From: Acidobacteria bacterium UBA2990
GTDB lineage: Bacteria; Acidobacteriota; Vicinamibacteria; Vicinamibacterales; UBA8438
Direction of reading: 5' to 3'
Assembly (NCBI GenBank): GCA_002347025.1
Contig: DEAE01000012.1
Location: 91,943 to 155,942 of the forward strand
DNA: 64,000 bases
Below the pieces are notes generated by a model, which did no database searches, was not told the DNA's origin, and saw only the letters and a program-made list of their open reading frames with translations. The stretch's first letter is position 1. Each line of letters starts with the position of its first letter. Below are positions 44,455-53,641 of this stretch, piece after piece. The position numbers were made by a program, and so were the translations under genes.

Positions 44455-46113
44455 CTAACTTCCAGGTCGCTGTTCTGCGCGGATCGCTCGGAACTCACTA
44501 GTTTCGCTCCACCTCGGCCAAGAATCGGTCGACGCCAGCGCTGCACCCATGTAATACATGAATGTTAAGTCATCGAGCGCTCCAGACAGGTCCCAATCTG
44601 GCTTCACCTCGTCTGTCACCGCGTGATAGTCATTAGCCGTATACTGCTGGCGCTTCTCAATTCCATATCCTAGCGGCTTGTCCACGTAGTCCACCCCAGG
44701 ATCCGCATAAAAGGCCGGAATCCCGACCCGAGCAAATGAAAAATGGTCAGAACGATAGTAGAAACCCTTCTCCGGTTCAGGGTCAGGGTTAAGCACCCTA
44801 CCCAGGCGACCAGCAACCTCCGCAGCAACCTCGTCGAGCTCTGATTGGCCCATGCCAACGATCGTTAAATCTCGGGTTCGCCCCCACTGGTTGAGCACAT
44901 CCATATTCAACGCCGCTACCGTCTGGGCGGCTGGATACAAAGGCACCTCACCGTAATAACGAGAGCCGAGCAGCCCTTGTTCTTCAGCTGTCACAGCCAG
45001 AAACAATACAGTTCGACGAGTCGGCTCATTTTCAGTAAAGGCGCGAGCCAACTCAATTAGAGCAGCTGTACCAGTAGCATTGTCAGCAGCACCGTTATAG
45101 ATCTGGTCACCCTCCAGACTTAAATCCTGGCCCAAATGGTCCCAATGCGCGACATACATGACAACTTCGTCTGGAGCTTCTGTGCCTGAAAGCCTAGCGA
45201 CAACATTCTGCGAATCGATAGTCCTGAGGATGTTTCTAACCTTGGTATGTCCCGTCACCCCGAGCGAGACCGGTTTGAAATCTGGGTTGGCTGCCCTCGC
45301 TTTTTCCGTTTCAAAATCCAAGCCGGCCATATCGAAAAGGGCTGCAGCAGCATCACGCTGAATCCATCCTTCGACTACTGCTCGGCCCATATTGCGATCA
45401 GCCGCCACTAGATCAAAGGATTCACCGTAGGGACTACTTCCGATCACGACCCAGGGGTAGCCAGCGGGGCCCGTCTCATGGATCACAAGCGCCCCAGCCG
45501 CCCCCATCTCAGCAGCAATCTCGTGTTTGTAAGTCCACCGGCCGTAATAGGTCATTGCCGACCCGCCGAAAAGTTCTTGACTCGGGGGGTCATTCACCAG
45601 AAAGAGCAAGATTTTTCCACTGACATCGAGGCCCTTGAAGTCATTCCATTCATATTCTGGAGCTACCGCTCCATAACCTACGAACACGAATTCTGCGTCC
45701 ACCTCAACTTCCTCTGTGACCCGTTTTGTATAGGCCACATAGTGAGTTCCAGGCTCAAATGTCCGTGTCACGGAACCGGCACTGATCGATAGCGTGTCTC
45801 CGGACACCGGTGTGATACCCACTAAAGGAACATTTTGAACCCAAGTCCCATCCGGATTTCCAGGTTCAAGCCCTAGAGCACGAAACTGTTCGGTCAAGTA
45901 CGCAACGGTTAAAACTTCACCCGTGGAACCCGGTGACCGCCCCTCGAACTCATCCGAGGCAAGCTGCTCGACTTCCTTTAACAGGGTCTCTGCACTGATG
46001 CCAGTCACAACCCCTTGGTGACTCTCAGCTCCATTCCCTGAGTCTGAGCTGTCTGAGATGACACCGCAAGAAACCATCCCAATCAGACCGCACATTGTGA
46101 CGAACCTGAACAC
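44455..46113 (-). CDS. M28-family metallopeptidase lipoprotein with PA domain
   Basis: A 552-residue predicted lipoprotein (CGLIGMVSC, cysteine near residue 16). GTG start with a perfect AGGAGG 7 nt upstream. The two-zinc active site is complete: H in YVAHWDHLGQ, D in NGAADNATGTAAL, the EE pair in TAEEQGLLGS, D in ALNMDVLNQWG, and H in YYRSDHFSFARVGIP. A PA insert lies around residues 130-260. It should release N-terminal amino acids from peptides in the periplasm or outside. It ends the long minus-strand run begun at 63046. Confidence 0.93.
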   Translation of the reverse strand: MFRFVTMCGLIGMVSCGVISDSSDSGNGAESHQGVVTGISAETLLKEVEQLASDEFEGRSPGSTGEVLTVAYLTEQFRALGLEPGNPDGTWVQNVPLVGITPVSGDTLSISAGSVTRTFEPGTHYVAYTKRVTEEVEVDAEFVFVGYGAVAPEYEWNDFKGLDVSGKILLFLVNDPPSQELFGGSAMTYYGRWTYKHEIAAEMGAAGALVIHETGPAGYPWVVIGSSPYGESFDLVAADRNMGRAVVEGWIQRDAAAALFDMAGLDFETEKARAANPDFKPVSLGVTGHTKVRNILRTIDSQNVVARLSGTEAPDEVVMYVAHWDHLGQDLSLEGDQIYNGAADNATGTAALIELARAFTENEPTRRTVLFLAVTAEEQGLLGSRYYGEVPLYPAAQTVAALNMDVLNQWGRTRDLTIVGMGQSELDEVAAEVAGRLGRVLNPDPEPEKGFYYRSDHFSFARVGIPAFYADPGVDYVDKPLGYGIEKRQQYTANDYHAVTDEVKPDWDLSGALDDLTFMYYMGAALASTDSWPRWSETSEFRAIRAEQRPGS

Positions 46114-46201
46114 TATTTCCCTCCTGACATAACGCCGCTTTGCGGCACATCACGTGTGTCTCGAGCTATCGTCCATTCAATTCCTTAAAGGGGGTATTCA
46201 C

Positions 46202-48316
46202 TCACCTACCCACCCGCCACAACAGGAAACTGACCGTGTCGACCATCTCTCGGATTTGCTGAGAGACAGGCTGCCCCCCAGAATGCCCTGCGTCGGTGTG
46301 GTAACGAAGCAGTATCGGAGTAGTGGCGCCGTGTATTTCCTGCATTAGTGCAGTCATCTTGCGTGCATGGAGCGGCGCTACCCGAGTGTCACCGTCACCG
46401 GTGATGTAGAGGGTCGCAGGATAGCTCGCGGTCGAATCAATATTGTGATAGGGGGAATACTCTCGCAAGTAAGCAAACTGCTCGCTGTCTTCACTGGAGC
46501 CATATTCCGGCACCCAGAAACTCGCCACTAGAAACTGGTGATACCGCAACATATCAAGCAAGGGGTAGGTGCAGACGACTGCACCAAACAACTCGGGACG
46601 CTGGTTCGAAACCGCCCCTACAAGTAGCCCACCATTACTACCTCCACGAATAGCTAGATGTCCAGGGCTGGTATAGCCTTCTGCTATCAGATGTTCGGCA
46701 GCAGCGATAAAATCGTCGAAGACATGTTGCTTACGGTCAAGCATTCCATCACGATGCCACTCCTCCCCAAACTCGCCACCACCACGCATGTTGGCCTCGG
46801 CAAACACTCCACCATTCTCAAGCCACACCGCAGCCAGCGAAGAGAAGGCCGGGGACCGACTGAGATTGAAGCCGCCATATCCCGTCAGTAACGTAGGGTT
46901 GTTCCCGTCGAGGACCACATCAGTCCGGTGGGTAACGAACATCGGCACCTGGGTTCCGTCGGCCGAGGTGAACCATTCTTGAGTCACCCGGTAGCGCTCT
47001 GTATCGATTGGCACTTCCACCTGGGCCCAGACCACCTGCTCCCCAGTGGCTAAGTCGTAGCGATAAATTGTGTTTGGTCGATGATAGGACTGAAAGGTAA
47101 AAAAAGCCTCGTCGGTAGTCCAGTGACCGCTACCACCACCAACCGACCCCAGCGTAGCGAACTCGATATCGCGAACATGGGCTCCGGACAGTTCGTGCAC
47201 CGCTACTCGAGGCTGAACATCCTGGAGATAAGACACTGCCAACCGCCCACCTAACCCACGGGCACCCTGGATGACAACATTAGGTCGTTCAGGAACAATT
47301 TCCCGCCAAAACTCGACCGATGGTCTTTCAGGATCCACTACCACCACACGCTTGTTGGGCGCATCGAGATTGGTGGTAATCACTATCTGGTCGCCGGCAA
47401 ATTCTGCCCATGACTCACTAACCCCATCTCTGATTAGGGTGGTAAACGGACCATCCGTCGTCAGATCCTTGATGTGAATTTCAGTGGGTCCAGATGAGCC
47501 TTCAATCACATGCACGATTAGCCATCGCCCGTCGTCAGACAACACGGACACGGGAATATGGTGCCGCTGGAACCCTTCACCAAAAAGTTGCAGATCAGCG
47601 GTTGAGTTAGTTCCAATTTCGTGGAACATAACTCTTGGCGCAACATCGCCATATCGTTCGTAATAGAAGCCAGACCTGTCCGGAGTCAGATTAATTTGCC
47701 CATACCGCGCAGGGGGCAATACATCGTTAAGATCTTCACCAGTCTCGACGTTATGAAGGTGAATCGACACCTCGTCAACCCCACCATCCCGCACCGCATA
47801 AACTACAAGATTGCCATCTTGAGAAATATCGAGATAGCTAACGCTGACAGTGTGGTCAGGACTCATTTTATGGGGATCGATCAATACCCGATCTTCGCCG
47901 TAAAGTCCCTCACGAACATACAACACCGCCAAGTCCTGATTCGCCAGACGTTGGCTGTAAAAATAACGGCCACCACGCTCTGTAGGTAGCCCGACAGCAT
48001 CAACCTCCAGCACTTTGGCTACTAGTTGACTAAGTTCGCTTCGGCCGGAAAGCGGTTCGAGCAGTGAGTCCGCATAGGCATTCTGAACGTTAATCCATGC
48101 TCGTGTGTCTGGTGCCGTCTGATTCTCGAGCCAGCGATATGGATCTGGAACATCAACGCCATGCCAAGCGTCGACAACCACGCTTCGTTCTGTCACCGGT
48201 GGTAACACATGAACTCCCTGCTCCGAACCCACACACCCGGCCAATAGAGTACTCGCCAAGCCCCACATGACCACCTGTCCAAACCCGCTCTCTACCGTAG
48301 CAGTTGCAGTCCTCAA
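46202..48316 (-). CDS. Prolyl oligopeptidase-family (S9) serine peptidase, exported
   Basis: About 704 residues. The start is placed at the TTG of a TTGA overlap with the upstream esterase stop; it adds an arginine before the hydrophobic MWGLASTLLAGC lipobox. The longer frame would overlap the esterase by 100 nt. The N-terminal propeller begins VDAWHGVDVPDPYRWLEN. The catalytic triad is S in RGGSNGGLL, D in YITGDGDTRVAPLHA, and H in TDAGHSGG. It cleaves after proline in short peptides. An ATG at 48268 is the alternative start but lacks a basic n-region. Confidence 0.93.
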   Translation of the reverse strand: MRTATATVESGFGQVVMWGLASTLLAGCVGSEQGVHVLPPVTERSVVVDAWHGVDVPDPYRWLENQTAPDTRAWINVQNAYADSLLEPLSGRSELSQLVAKVLEVDAVGLPTERGGRYFYSQRLANQDLAVLYVREGLYGEDRVLIDPHKMSPDHTVSVSYLDISQDGNLVVYAVRDGGVDEVSIHLHNVETGEDLNDVLPPARYGQINLTPDRSGFYYERYGDVAPRVMFHEIGTNSTADLQLFGEGFQRHHIPVSVLSDDGRWLIVHVIEGSSGPTEIHIKDLTTDGPFTTLIRDGVSESWAEFAGDQIVITTNLDAPNKRVVVVDPERPSVEFWREIVPERPNVVIQGARGLGGRLAVSYLQDVQPRVAVHELSGAHVRDIEFATLGSVGGGSGHWTTDEAFFTFQSYHRPNTIYRYDLATGEQVVWAQVEVPIDTERYRVTQEWFTSADGTQVPMFVTHRTDVVLDGNNPTLLTGYGGFNLSRSPAFSSLAAVWLENGGVFAEANMRGGGEFGEEWHRDGMLDRKQHVFDDFIAAAEHLIAEGYTSPGHLAIRGGSNGGLLVGAVSNQRPELFGAVVCTYPLLDMLRYHQFLVASFWVPEYGSSEDSEQFAYLREYSPYHNIDSTASYPATLYITGDGDTRVAPLHARKMTALMQEIHGATTPILLRYHTDAGHSGGQPVSQQIREMVDTVSFLLWRVGR

Positions 48317-49125
48317 CCCATCGCCCCGGAATCGTCGGTCCCTAATGATCGATTCAACCACTGTCCAATCTCCTGTAGCTCTTCTACGCACACCTGATGC
48401 GCCATTGGGTAGTCGTGCCATTCAACCGGATAGCCTTTAACGCGCAGTAACTCAGCGCTGTCCCGCCCAAGGCGAGTCGGCACAACATCGTCACTAAGTC
48501 CATGCGCTTGGAAGATACCGATCCGCTGATTAGCCTGGGAAGCCTCTGACGAAAGTGAATCGTGTAAAGGCAGGTAACCCGACAACGCTACCAATCCTCT
48601 CAGGGCTTTCGGGTAGCGAAGCCCTGTAAACAGCGCCATTGCCGCACCTTGAGAAAAACCACCCAACACGATCCGAGAGGCAGCTACTCCACGCCCCACT
48701 TCGTGTGCGATCAATTCACTGACCGCCATCGCCGAACGGCGAATGCCCGACTCGTCCTGACCACGTGCCTCGAGATTCACGATGTCGTACCACGCCCGCA
48801 TTTTAATCCCCATATTGAGCGTGACGGGTATGACCGGTGCGTGAGGAAACACATAACGGATAGCATGGTCTGGTGAGATGCCTAGTTGCAAAGGCAGCGA
48901 AGCGAAATCATGCCCGTCTGCACCAAGCCCATGTAACCATATGACGACAGCATCAGCCGGACGGTTGGGCTCCTGTACTACACTGTCAAGAGTTAGATTT
49001 GTGTATTTCCCCTCATCCAAAGCCTGACGGTCGGCCAGCCCGCGCGCCACGAGATCACCCGACTGTTTCGTCAGCGCATCAGGCCGGCGGGACGGGTTAA
49101 GGGCGTCGGGCTTGCGGTCAGTCAT
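48313..49125 (-). CDS. Carboxylesterase/phospholipase-type alpha/beta hydrolase (COG0400)
   Basis: A 270-residue hydrolase. The oxyanion motif is VVIWLHGLGADGHDFASLP, nucleophile S in LGGFSQGAAMALFTGLRYP, acid D in HGLSDDVVPTRLG, and H in YPMAHQVCVEELQEI. This is the short carboxylesterase family (acyl-protein-thioesterase-like). The first 55 residues are a non-conserved polar extension. It begins 15 nt after the DUF4159 gene at 49141 and overlaps the peptidase gene by 4 nt, so it belongs to the same operon. Confidence 0.92.
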   Translation of the reverse strand: MTDRKPDALNPSRRPDALTKQSGDLVARGLADRQALDEGKYTNLTLDSVVQEPNRPADAVVIWLHGLGADGHDFASLPLQLGISPDHAIRYVFPHAPVIPVTLNMGIKMRAWYDIVNLEARGQDESGIRRSAMAVSELIAHEVGRGVAASRIVLGGFSQGAAMALFTGLRYPKALRGLVALSGYLPLHDSLSSEASQANQRIGIFQAHGLSDDVVPTRLGRDSAELLRVKGYPVEWHDYPMAHQVCVEELQEIGQWLNRSLGTDDSGAMG

Positions 49126-49140
49126 CCCCGTCCTCAGCCA

Positions 49141-49962
49141 CTAGTGGGTCATAGCGTGAAGAATGAAGTTGATCCCGACAGCATACGAAGTCACTGAATA
49201 ACGATAAAAGAACTCGTAGTCTTCACCTTCGCGCTCCCAGCCATCAGCGATGTCCGTGTTGTGAGTCATCAGCACCATGAGCCGGTTGGAGTTGTCATAA
49301 ATACCCCGGACATGCACCTCGGCACTCTGAGAACCCCGCTCGGAGCTGGTCCTGCCTCCAACCCGGCGAAAGTGCTGGATAGATGGAACTTGAGGCACCT
49401 CTGCAATGTCGAACATGCCATGATGGATTGGGTCCGTTATCGGGATATCTACAATCGGGTACTGGCCTGGTGGCAAAATTTTGCCTATTTCACTCGCCCA
49501 CTGTTCCCAGGCGAACGGGCCCCAAAAATCGTCCACCCAGAGAAATCCACCCTTGCGTAGATACTCCCCTAGGCGGTCCGCCTCATCCTGGCTGAACCAA
49601 GCAGTGCCAACATCAGACATGAACAGGAATGGATAGCTAAACAGTTCCGGATCTGTAAGACGAACAACAATATGATCGGGTTCGTTGCGTTTATCGAGTC
49701 CGACCGGAGCATTCGTCAGCTCGGAAAGCCGGATCGTGAAGTTAATATCAGCATCGGGGTAGTCCGTATACCACCCTTGGCCGCCTCGCTCACGATGGGT
49801 ACTTTGATACAGGCCACGTGCAAACGTAAAGAGCCGGTGAGTCGACACCTCTTCGGGAAACCGCGGCGGCATTCGCCGCCAGCCCCACCGCTGAGCCAAC
49901 ACAGTGGTCATTCCGCCTAGCAGCAGTATTACAACGACGGAAACCAAAAACCGCCTGACCAC
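49141..49962 (-). CDS. DUF4159 protein, third copy in the operon
   Basis: A 273-residue exported protein. GTG start, with AGGAG 11 nt upstream; signal segment FLVSVVVILLLGGMTTVLAQ. DUF4159 signatures are FTFARGLYQS, GWYTDYPDADINF, YLRKGGFLWVDDFWGPFAWEQW and a final HAMTH. The fold is a class I glutamine-amidotransferase-like Rossmann domain without an obvious catalytic cysteine. The function is unknown in the family. It is closest to the copy at 62153 (shared DDFWG, YPIVDIP, VPSIxxxxxGGRT motifs) and lies 14 nt after the DUF4175 gene. Confidence 0.88.
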   Translation of the reverse strand: MVRRFLVSVVVILLLGGMTTVLAQRWGWRRMPPRFPEEVSTHRLFTFARGLYQSTHRERGGQGWYTDYPDADINFTIRLSELTNAPVGLDKRNEPDHIVVRLTDPELFSYPFLFMSDVGTAWFSQDEADRLGEYLRKGGFLWVDDFWGPFAWEQWASEIGKILPPGQYPIVDIPITDPIHHGMFDIAEVPQVPSIQHFRRVGGRTSSERGSQSAEVHVRGIYDNSNRLMVLMTHNTDIADGWEREGEDYEFFYRYSVTSYAVGINFILHAMTH

Positions 49963-49976
49963 CCCTGCCTGTTCTC

Positions 49977-52900
49977 CTAATTCTCAGCCAGCGACCGGAA
50001 ATATTCCTCGATCAAGTCGCGGAACCCTGTCGGCACCTCATCGCTACCTGCCAGAAAAAGTTCCTCGCTCTCGCCATCAACCTCACGCCGCAACTGATAC
50101 TCGAAACGTTTCAAACCTTCTATAACGAACGTTTGTAACCGCGCAATTTCCTCCGCATCCTGATACACACGCGAATCATCGAGCTGACGCATTGCCTGGA
50201 TCAACTCAGCGAGGTCCCCCACTTCACCGAAATTTTCTGCCCGCAACAGCCTCTGCAGCTCCTGCGCGTCAGCCCCGCGCTCACGGAACTCCCGCTGCCA
50301 CTGCCGAATATCCCGAGGATCGAATTCCCTGTTTCCAGGCCTGCGGCTTCCTGGACCACCAAGTCCAAACCGGTCACCAAAAGCATCTCCTCCAAATCCG
50401 TCGGCACGCTGGCCTCCCGACTGGCCACCACCTGACTGACCAGGCTGACCAGACTGCCCTTCTTGATTCGCAGCCTGTTGGCCCCCAGTATCCCCAGTCT
50501 GACCGGGTTGTCCCGATTCGGACTCGCCCTGCTGCGCTTCTTCGCTCGCAGCTTGCTGGCCACCCTGCTGAATTCGCTGTTCGAGCGATTCCAGTCCACG
50601 CACCAAGTCGCGTGTTTGATCGAGTGCTTGCTCGAGACCGGTTCCTTGAGAGGAACCTACAGCCTCCCCTGCCTCAGCCAACTGTTGCTCCAAGTCGAGG
50701 ATATCGCCCCCAATCTCCTCCTCAAATTGCTCGGCATACTCCGGTGACCGGGCACGGATTAAGCCGCGCGAGTAACGAATTTTTTCCTTGAGCTTGCTTT
50801 CGCGAATACCATTCGCCGCGTCTTGCAAGGCTCGAGAAGCATCACGCTCATCGCGACGAAACTCCGCCGAGGTGGAATCCAGATCTCTCTCGAGGTCTGC
50901 CACCTTGTCTCCCATCTGGTCCTTCCGCTCCGTCAACTGGCGTATACGATCTGCCCGCTGCTCATCGGCCAGGTCACCAAGTTCCGACACCTGCTCAGCG
51001 ATCTCCGATTCCTCAACAGCTAACTCCGACGCTCGGCGCTGGGCTTCCTCGATATCCCGAGCCAGACGACCACTCTGCTGATTTTCGAGCTCGCGCTGCA
51101 CTTCGCGTAATCGATCGAGGGCAGCACCAGCTTCGGCAAACCCCTGGTTATCGGCATTGGCTGCCGCTTGACGCATAGCATCCGCAGCTTCCTGAAGGCG
51201 TCGGGCAGCCTGCATCATTTGAGGAGACTGCTGTTCCCGAGCGAGGCGTTCCAAGCGCCGAGCAGCCTCTTCCGCTTCTTCGGCCAACGTCCGCTGGGAG
51301 GCCCCCCCTCCGGCCCGAGCCGTCTGACCACCCCGCGCACGCCGCCGCTGGCGTTCAGCCTCCTGCTCCTGCCGACGGGCCAACTCTCTGAGCCGCTCCA
51401 TTAGCTCATCGATCTGGTTATCGGAAGTCTGTTGCTCACCGCGCTGGACGGTCTCGTACTGATTCTGCAATTTGTCGAGCTCGAGCTCAAATAAATCAGC
51501 GAGGTCCTCGGCCGCGTTCTGTCCACCCCCACCGCCGCCACCACCGCCGCCTTGCTGCACACGCACCTCGTCATAAGCCTCCTCAGCCCGCTGCAATTGC
51601 TGAAGAGCTCGCTGCTCTGCCGGCATAGCCAGGTCAACATTCTGCTCTTGAAGTGCGTTTTCAGCCGCCTCCATTTCTGACGCTGCGAGAGGTAAAACCT
51701 CAAGAATCGAGCGAAAAGCCGGATCAGCCGGCATCACACGACTGTTCATGCGTCGCACCAGGGTCTCAACCTGCTCACGCAACCGACCCTGCGCTAGTGT
51801 CAGAAAAACGAGATTCTCTCGAAACTCCTCGTCACTGAAGCCCGCACGATCGCGGATGACATTAAAAGTGGCCGAGATGACCTGCCGTTGGGCATCGGAC
51901 AAGGCGCGGGCGTCGCCACCACCACCGCCGCCTCCTCCGCCACCACCCTGTGATTGGGCAGCACGAAAATCACGACGAAAGGCTCGGACTTGAATAAAAT
52001 ACAGGTCGCTCTTAACTTCTCGAGCATCACCGGCCTGGTTGTCACCGGCAGTTCCGTAGTATGAAATAAAGTCTCCGGGTTCGAGCTCGTACTCTTCTAA
52101 AAACAAAGTGTGGCCGGCTGAGATCTCTTTAAGGCCTCCTTCGTCCGAATCAAAAAGGTCGACGGTTTCCTCTGGTTCACCATTGACCGAGTATGTCAAG
52201 CTGAGCGACCGTACGCCAAAGTCGTCATCGGCCCTCGCCTCAAGAAATACCTCTTCGATAGCATTTGCTGTCGTGTCACGACCCGGCTCAACAAACATCA
52301 CCGACGGCGGTTGATCGGTAAGAACATCAATGGTGTAGCGAGGCGAAGCATTCACTCGCTCACCACTCGGCCCTTCAAGCTCAACTTGATAGAACCCATC
52401 TTCCTCGATCACCAAATTGGCGACCAGCACGCCATCCTCACGGAGGTTCAATTCGGTCGATGTGCTTTCATCGAACACGAGCCGGCCAGAGGGCGTAGCC
52501 ATCGTTGGAAAGACCCGAAGGTGCACCTCTGTTCCTCGCAGAACCACAATATCCCCGCCATCTTGGATTAAACGAGGCTCCAAACTGGTGTAATCTGGAA
52601 AGTGGTACTCGAGTTCTATATGTTCGACGTATGGAAGGTCGATCACATCGACAGTAAAGGTGCTCGACCGAACACCGGTCGCTTCGATGTAGTAGTCGGT
52701 TTCCTCACGCACGTCAAACAGCACGGTTTCAAAGCCACCCAAGCGGGGTGGCTGACCATCAGCGCCATCCTGCGGCAGCAACGGCACTTCCTCATAAGGC
52801 GAGTTCGGGCTACTGCGCATAAAGAGATTCACATCACCGGTCTGGAAGCCAAGGAGCTGTGCCGTGACACTAAGGTCTGACCCACGCGCGATCGTGGTGT

Positions 52901-53540
52901 CTCCTGGGAACACATCGATATGGTAAGGGCTAGCGGCTTCCACGCTTCCCGCTGGTGCCATCAATGCAGACGCACCGTGCCGTAAATAGGACGGTCCCAA
53001 GATGAACGCCAAAAGTGTCGCCGCCATCACGACAGCCAGATAGCTGGTGGACCGGCGAATTTGATCACGCTCCACCGCCGAACCCCAGTCAAGATCACGG
53101 CAATGTTCAATCGCAGACTGAATCAGTCGGTCAACAAGGGCCGGCGAATAATTTGGATTGCCAAGCCTCTCTCCAAGCTTGGCCTCTTCCAACGCACTCA
53201 AGACCGCCGCTTCGAGCGACGGGTCATGTTCTTCGAGATATAGCGCCACCTGCTCGTCAGTAACCGACCGGACCAACGGACGTAACAAGAACCAGAATGT
53301 CAGCCCAGCAAGGGACAAATAGGTCAGTCCCCGGAACGCAATGACCGCGCTAGCTGAGAACCTGAAGAACTCAAGCCCATAGGAAGAAATAAGGAAAGCC
53401 GCCAGCCCCACCGCCAAGACTACCGCCAGCCCTCTCATCGCGATGCGTAACCGCCACCGGTTTCGCACGCGCCTTATGACAGCGACCAAGTCGTTGCGAC
53501 CGCCTGATGACCAAGAGTTGCTTTCCATCGTTGGCCTCAC
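49977..53540 (-). CDS. Giant DUF4175-family membrane protein with coiled coil and poly-Gly linkers
   Basis: A 1187-residue protein. Two or three N-terminal helices (LRIAMRGLAVVLAVGLAAFLI, AFRGLTYLSLAGLTFWFLL, then YLAVVMAATLLAFILG) anchor it. Residues 205-530 are beta-sandwich-like repeats (HIDVFPGDTTIARGSDLSVTA; DDFGVRSLSLTYSVNGEPEE). Residues 560-1000 are mostly coiled coil, interrupted by two glycine tracts (eleven Gly near 543-553 and about ten near 667-676). A Gln/Gly/Ser-rich linker then leads to a helical C-terminal domain. This is the DUF4175 pattern. It probably bridges the envelope and partners with the MoxR/BatA proteins. Stop codon TAG. Confidence 0.88.
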   Translation of the reverse strand: MRPTMESNSWSSGGRNDLVAVIRRVRNRWRLRIAMRGLAVVLAVGLAAFLISSYGLEFFRFSASAVIAFRGLTYLSLAGLTFWFLLRPLVRSVTDEQVALYLEEHDPSLEAAVLSALEEAKLGERLGNPNYSPALVDRLIQSAIEHCRDLDWGSAVERDQIRRSTSYLAVVMAATLLAFILGPSYLRHGASALMAPAGSVEAASPYHIDVFPGDTTIARGSDLSVTAQLLGFQTGDVNLFMRSSPNSPYEEVPLLPQDGADGQPPRLGGFETVLFDVREETDYYIEATGVRSSTFTVDVIDLPYVEHIELEYHFPDYTSLEPRLIQDGGDIVVLRGTEVHLRVFPTMATPSGRLVFDESTSTELNLREDGVLVANLVIEEDGFYQVELEGPSGERVNASPRYTIDVLTDQPPSVMFVEPGRDTTANAIEEVFLEARADDDFGVRSLSLTYSVNGEPEETVDLFDSDEGGLKEISAGHTLFLEEYELEPGDFISYYGTAGDNQAGDAREVKSDLYFIQVRAFRRDFRAAQSQGGGGGGGGGGGDARALSDAQRQVISATFNVIRDRAGFSDEEFRENLVFLTLAQGRLREQVETLVRRMNSRVMPADPAFRSILEVLPLAASEMEAAENALQEQNVDLAMPAEQRALQQLQRAEEAYDEVRVQQGGGGGGGGGGQNAAEDLADLFELELDKLQNQYETVQRGEQQTSDNQIDELMERLRELARRQEQEAERQRRRARGGQTARAGGGASQRTLAEEAEEAARRLERLAREQQSPQMMQAARRLQEAADAMRQAAANADNQGFAEAGAALDRLREVQRELENQQSGRLARDIEEAQRRASELAVEESEIAEQVSELGDLADEQRADRIRQLTERKDQMGDKVADLERDLDSTSAEFRRDERDASRALQDAANGIRESKLKEKIRYSRGLIRARSPEYAEQFEEEIGGDILDLEQQLAEAGEAVGSSQGTGLEQALDQTRDLVRGLESLEQRIQQGGQQAASEEAQQGESESGQPGQTGDTGGQQAANQEGQSGQPGQSGGGQSGGQRADGFGGDAFGDRFGLGGPGSRRPGNREFDPRDIRQWQREFRERGADAQELQRLLRAENFGEVGDLAELIQAMRQLDDSRVYQDAEEIARLQTFVIEGLKRFEYQLRREVDGESEELFLAGSDEVPTGFRDLIEEYFRSLAEN

Positions 53541-53641
53541 TTTACTGGAAACAGCACCATCTTACCGTATCGAACACTAATCCCAGCCGTAATCATTCTC
53601 GAACTAGTCCCACTTAGAACTCGAAAAACTAGACGTCACCT

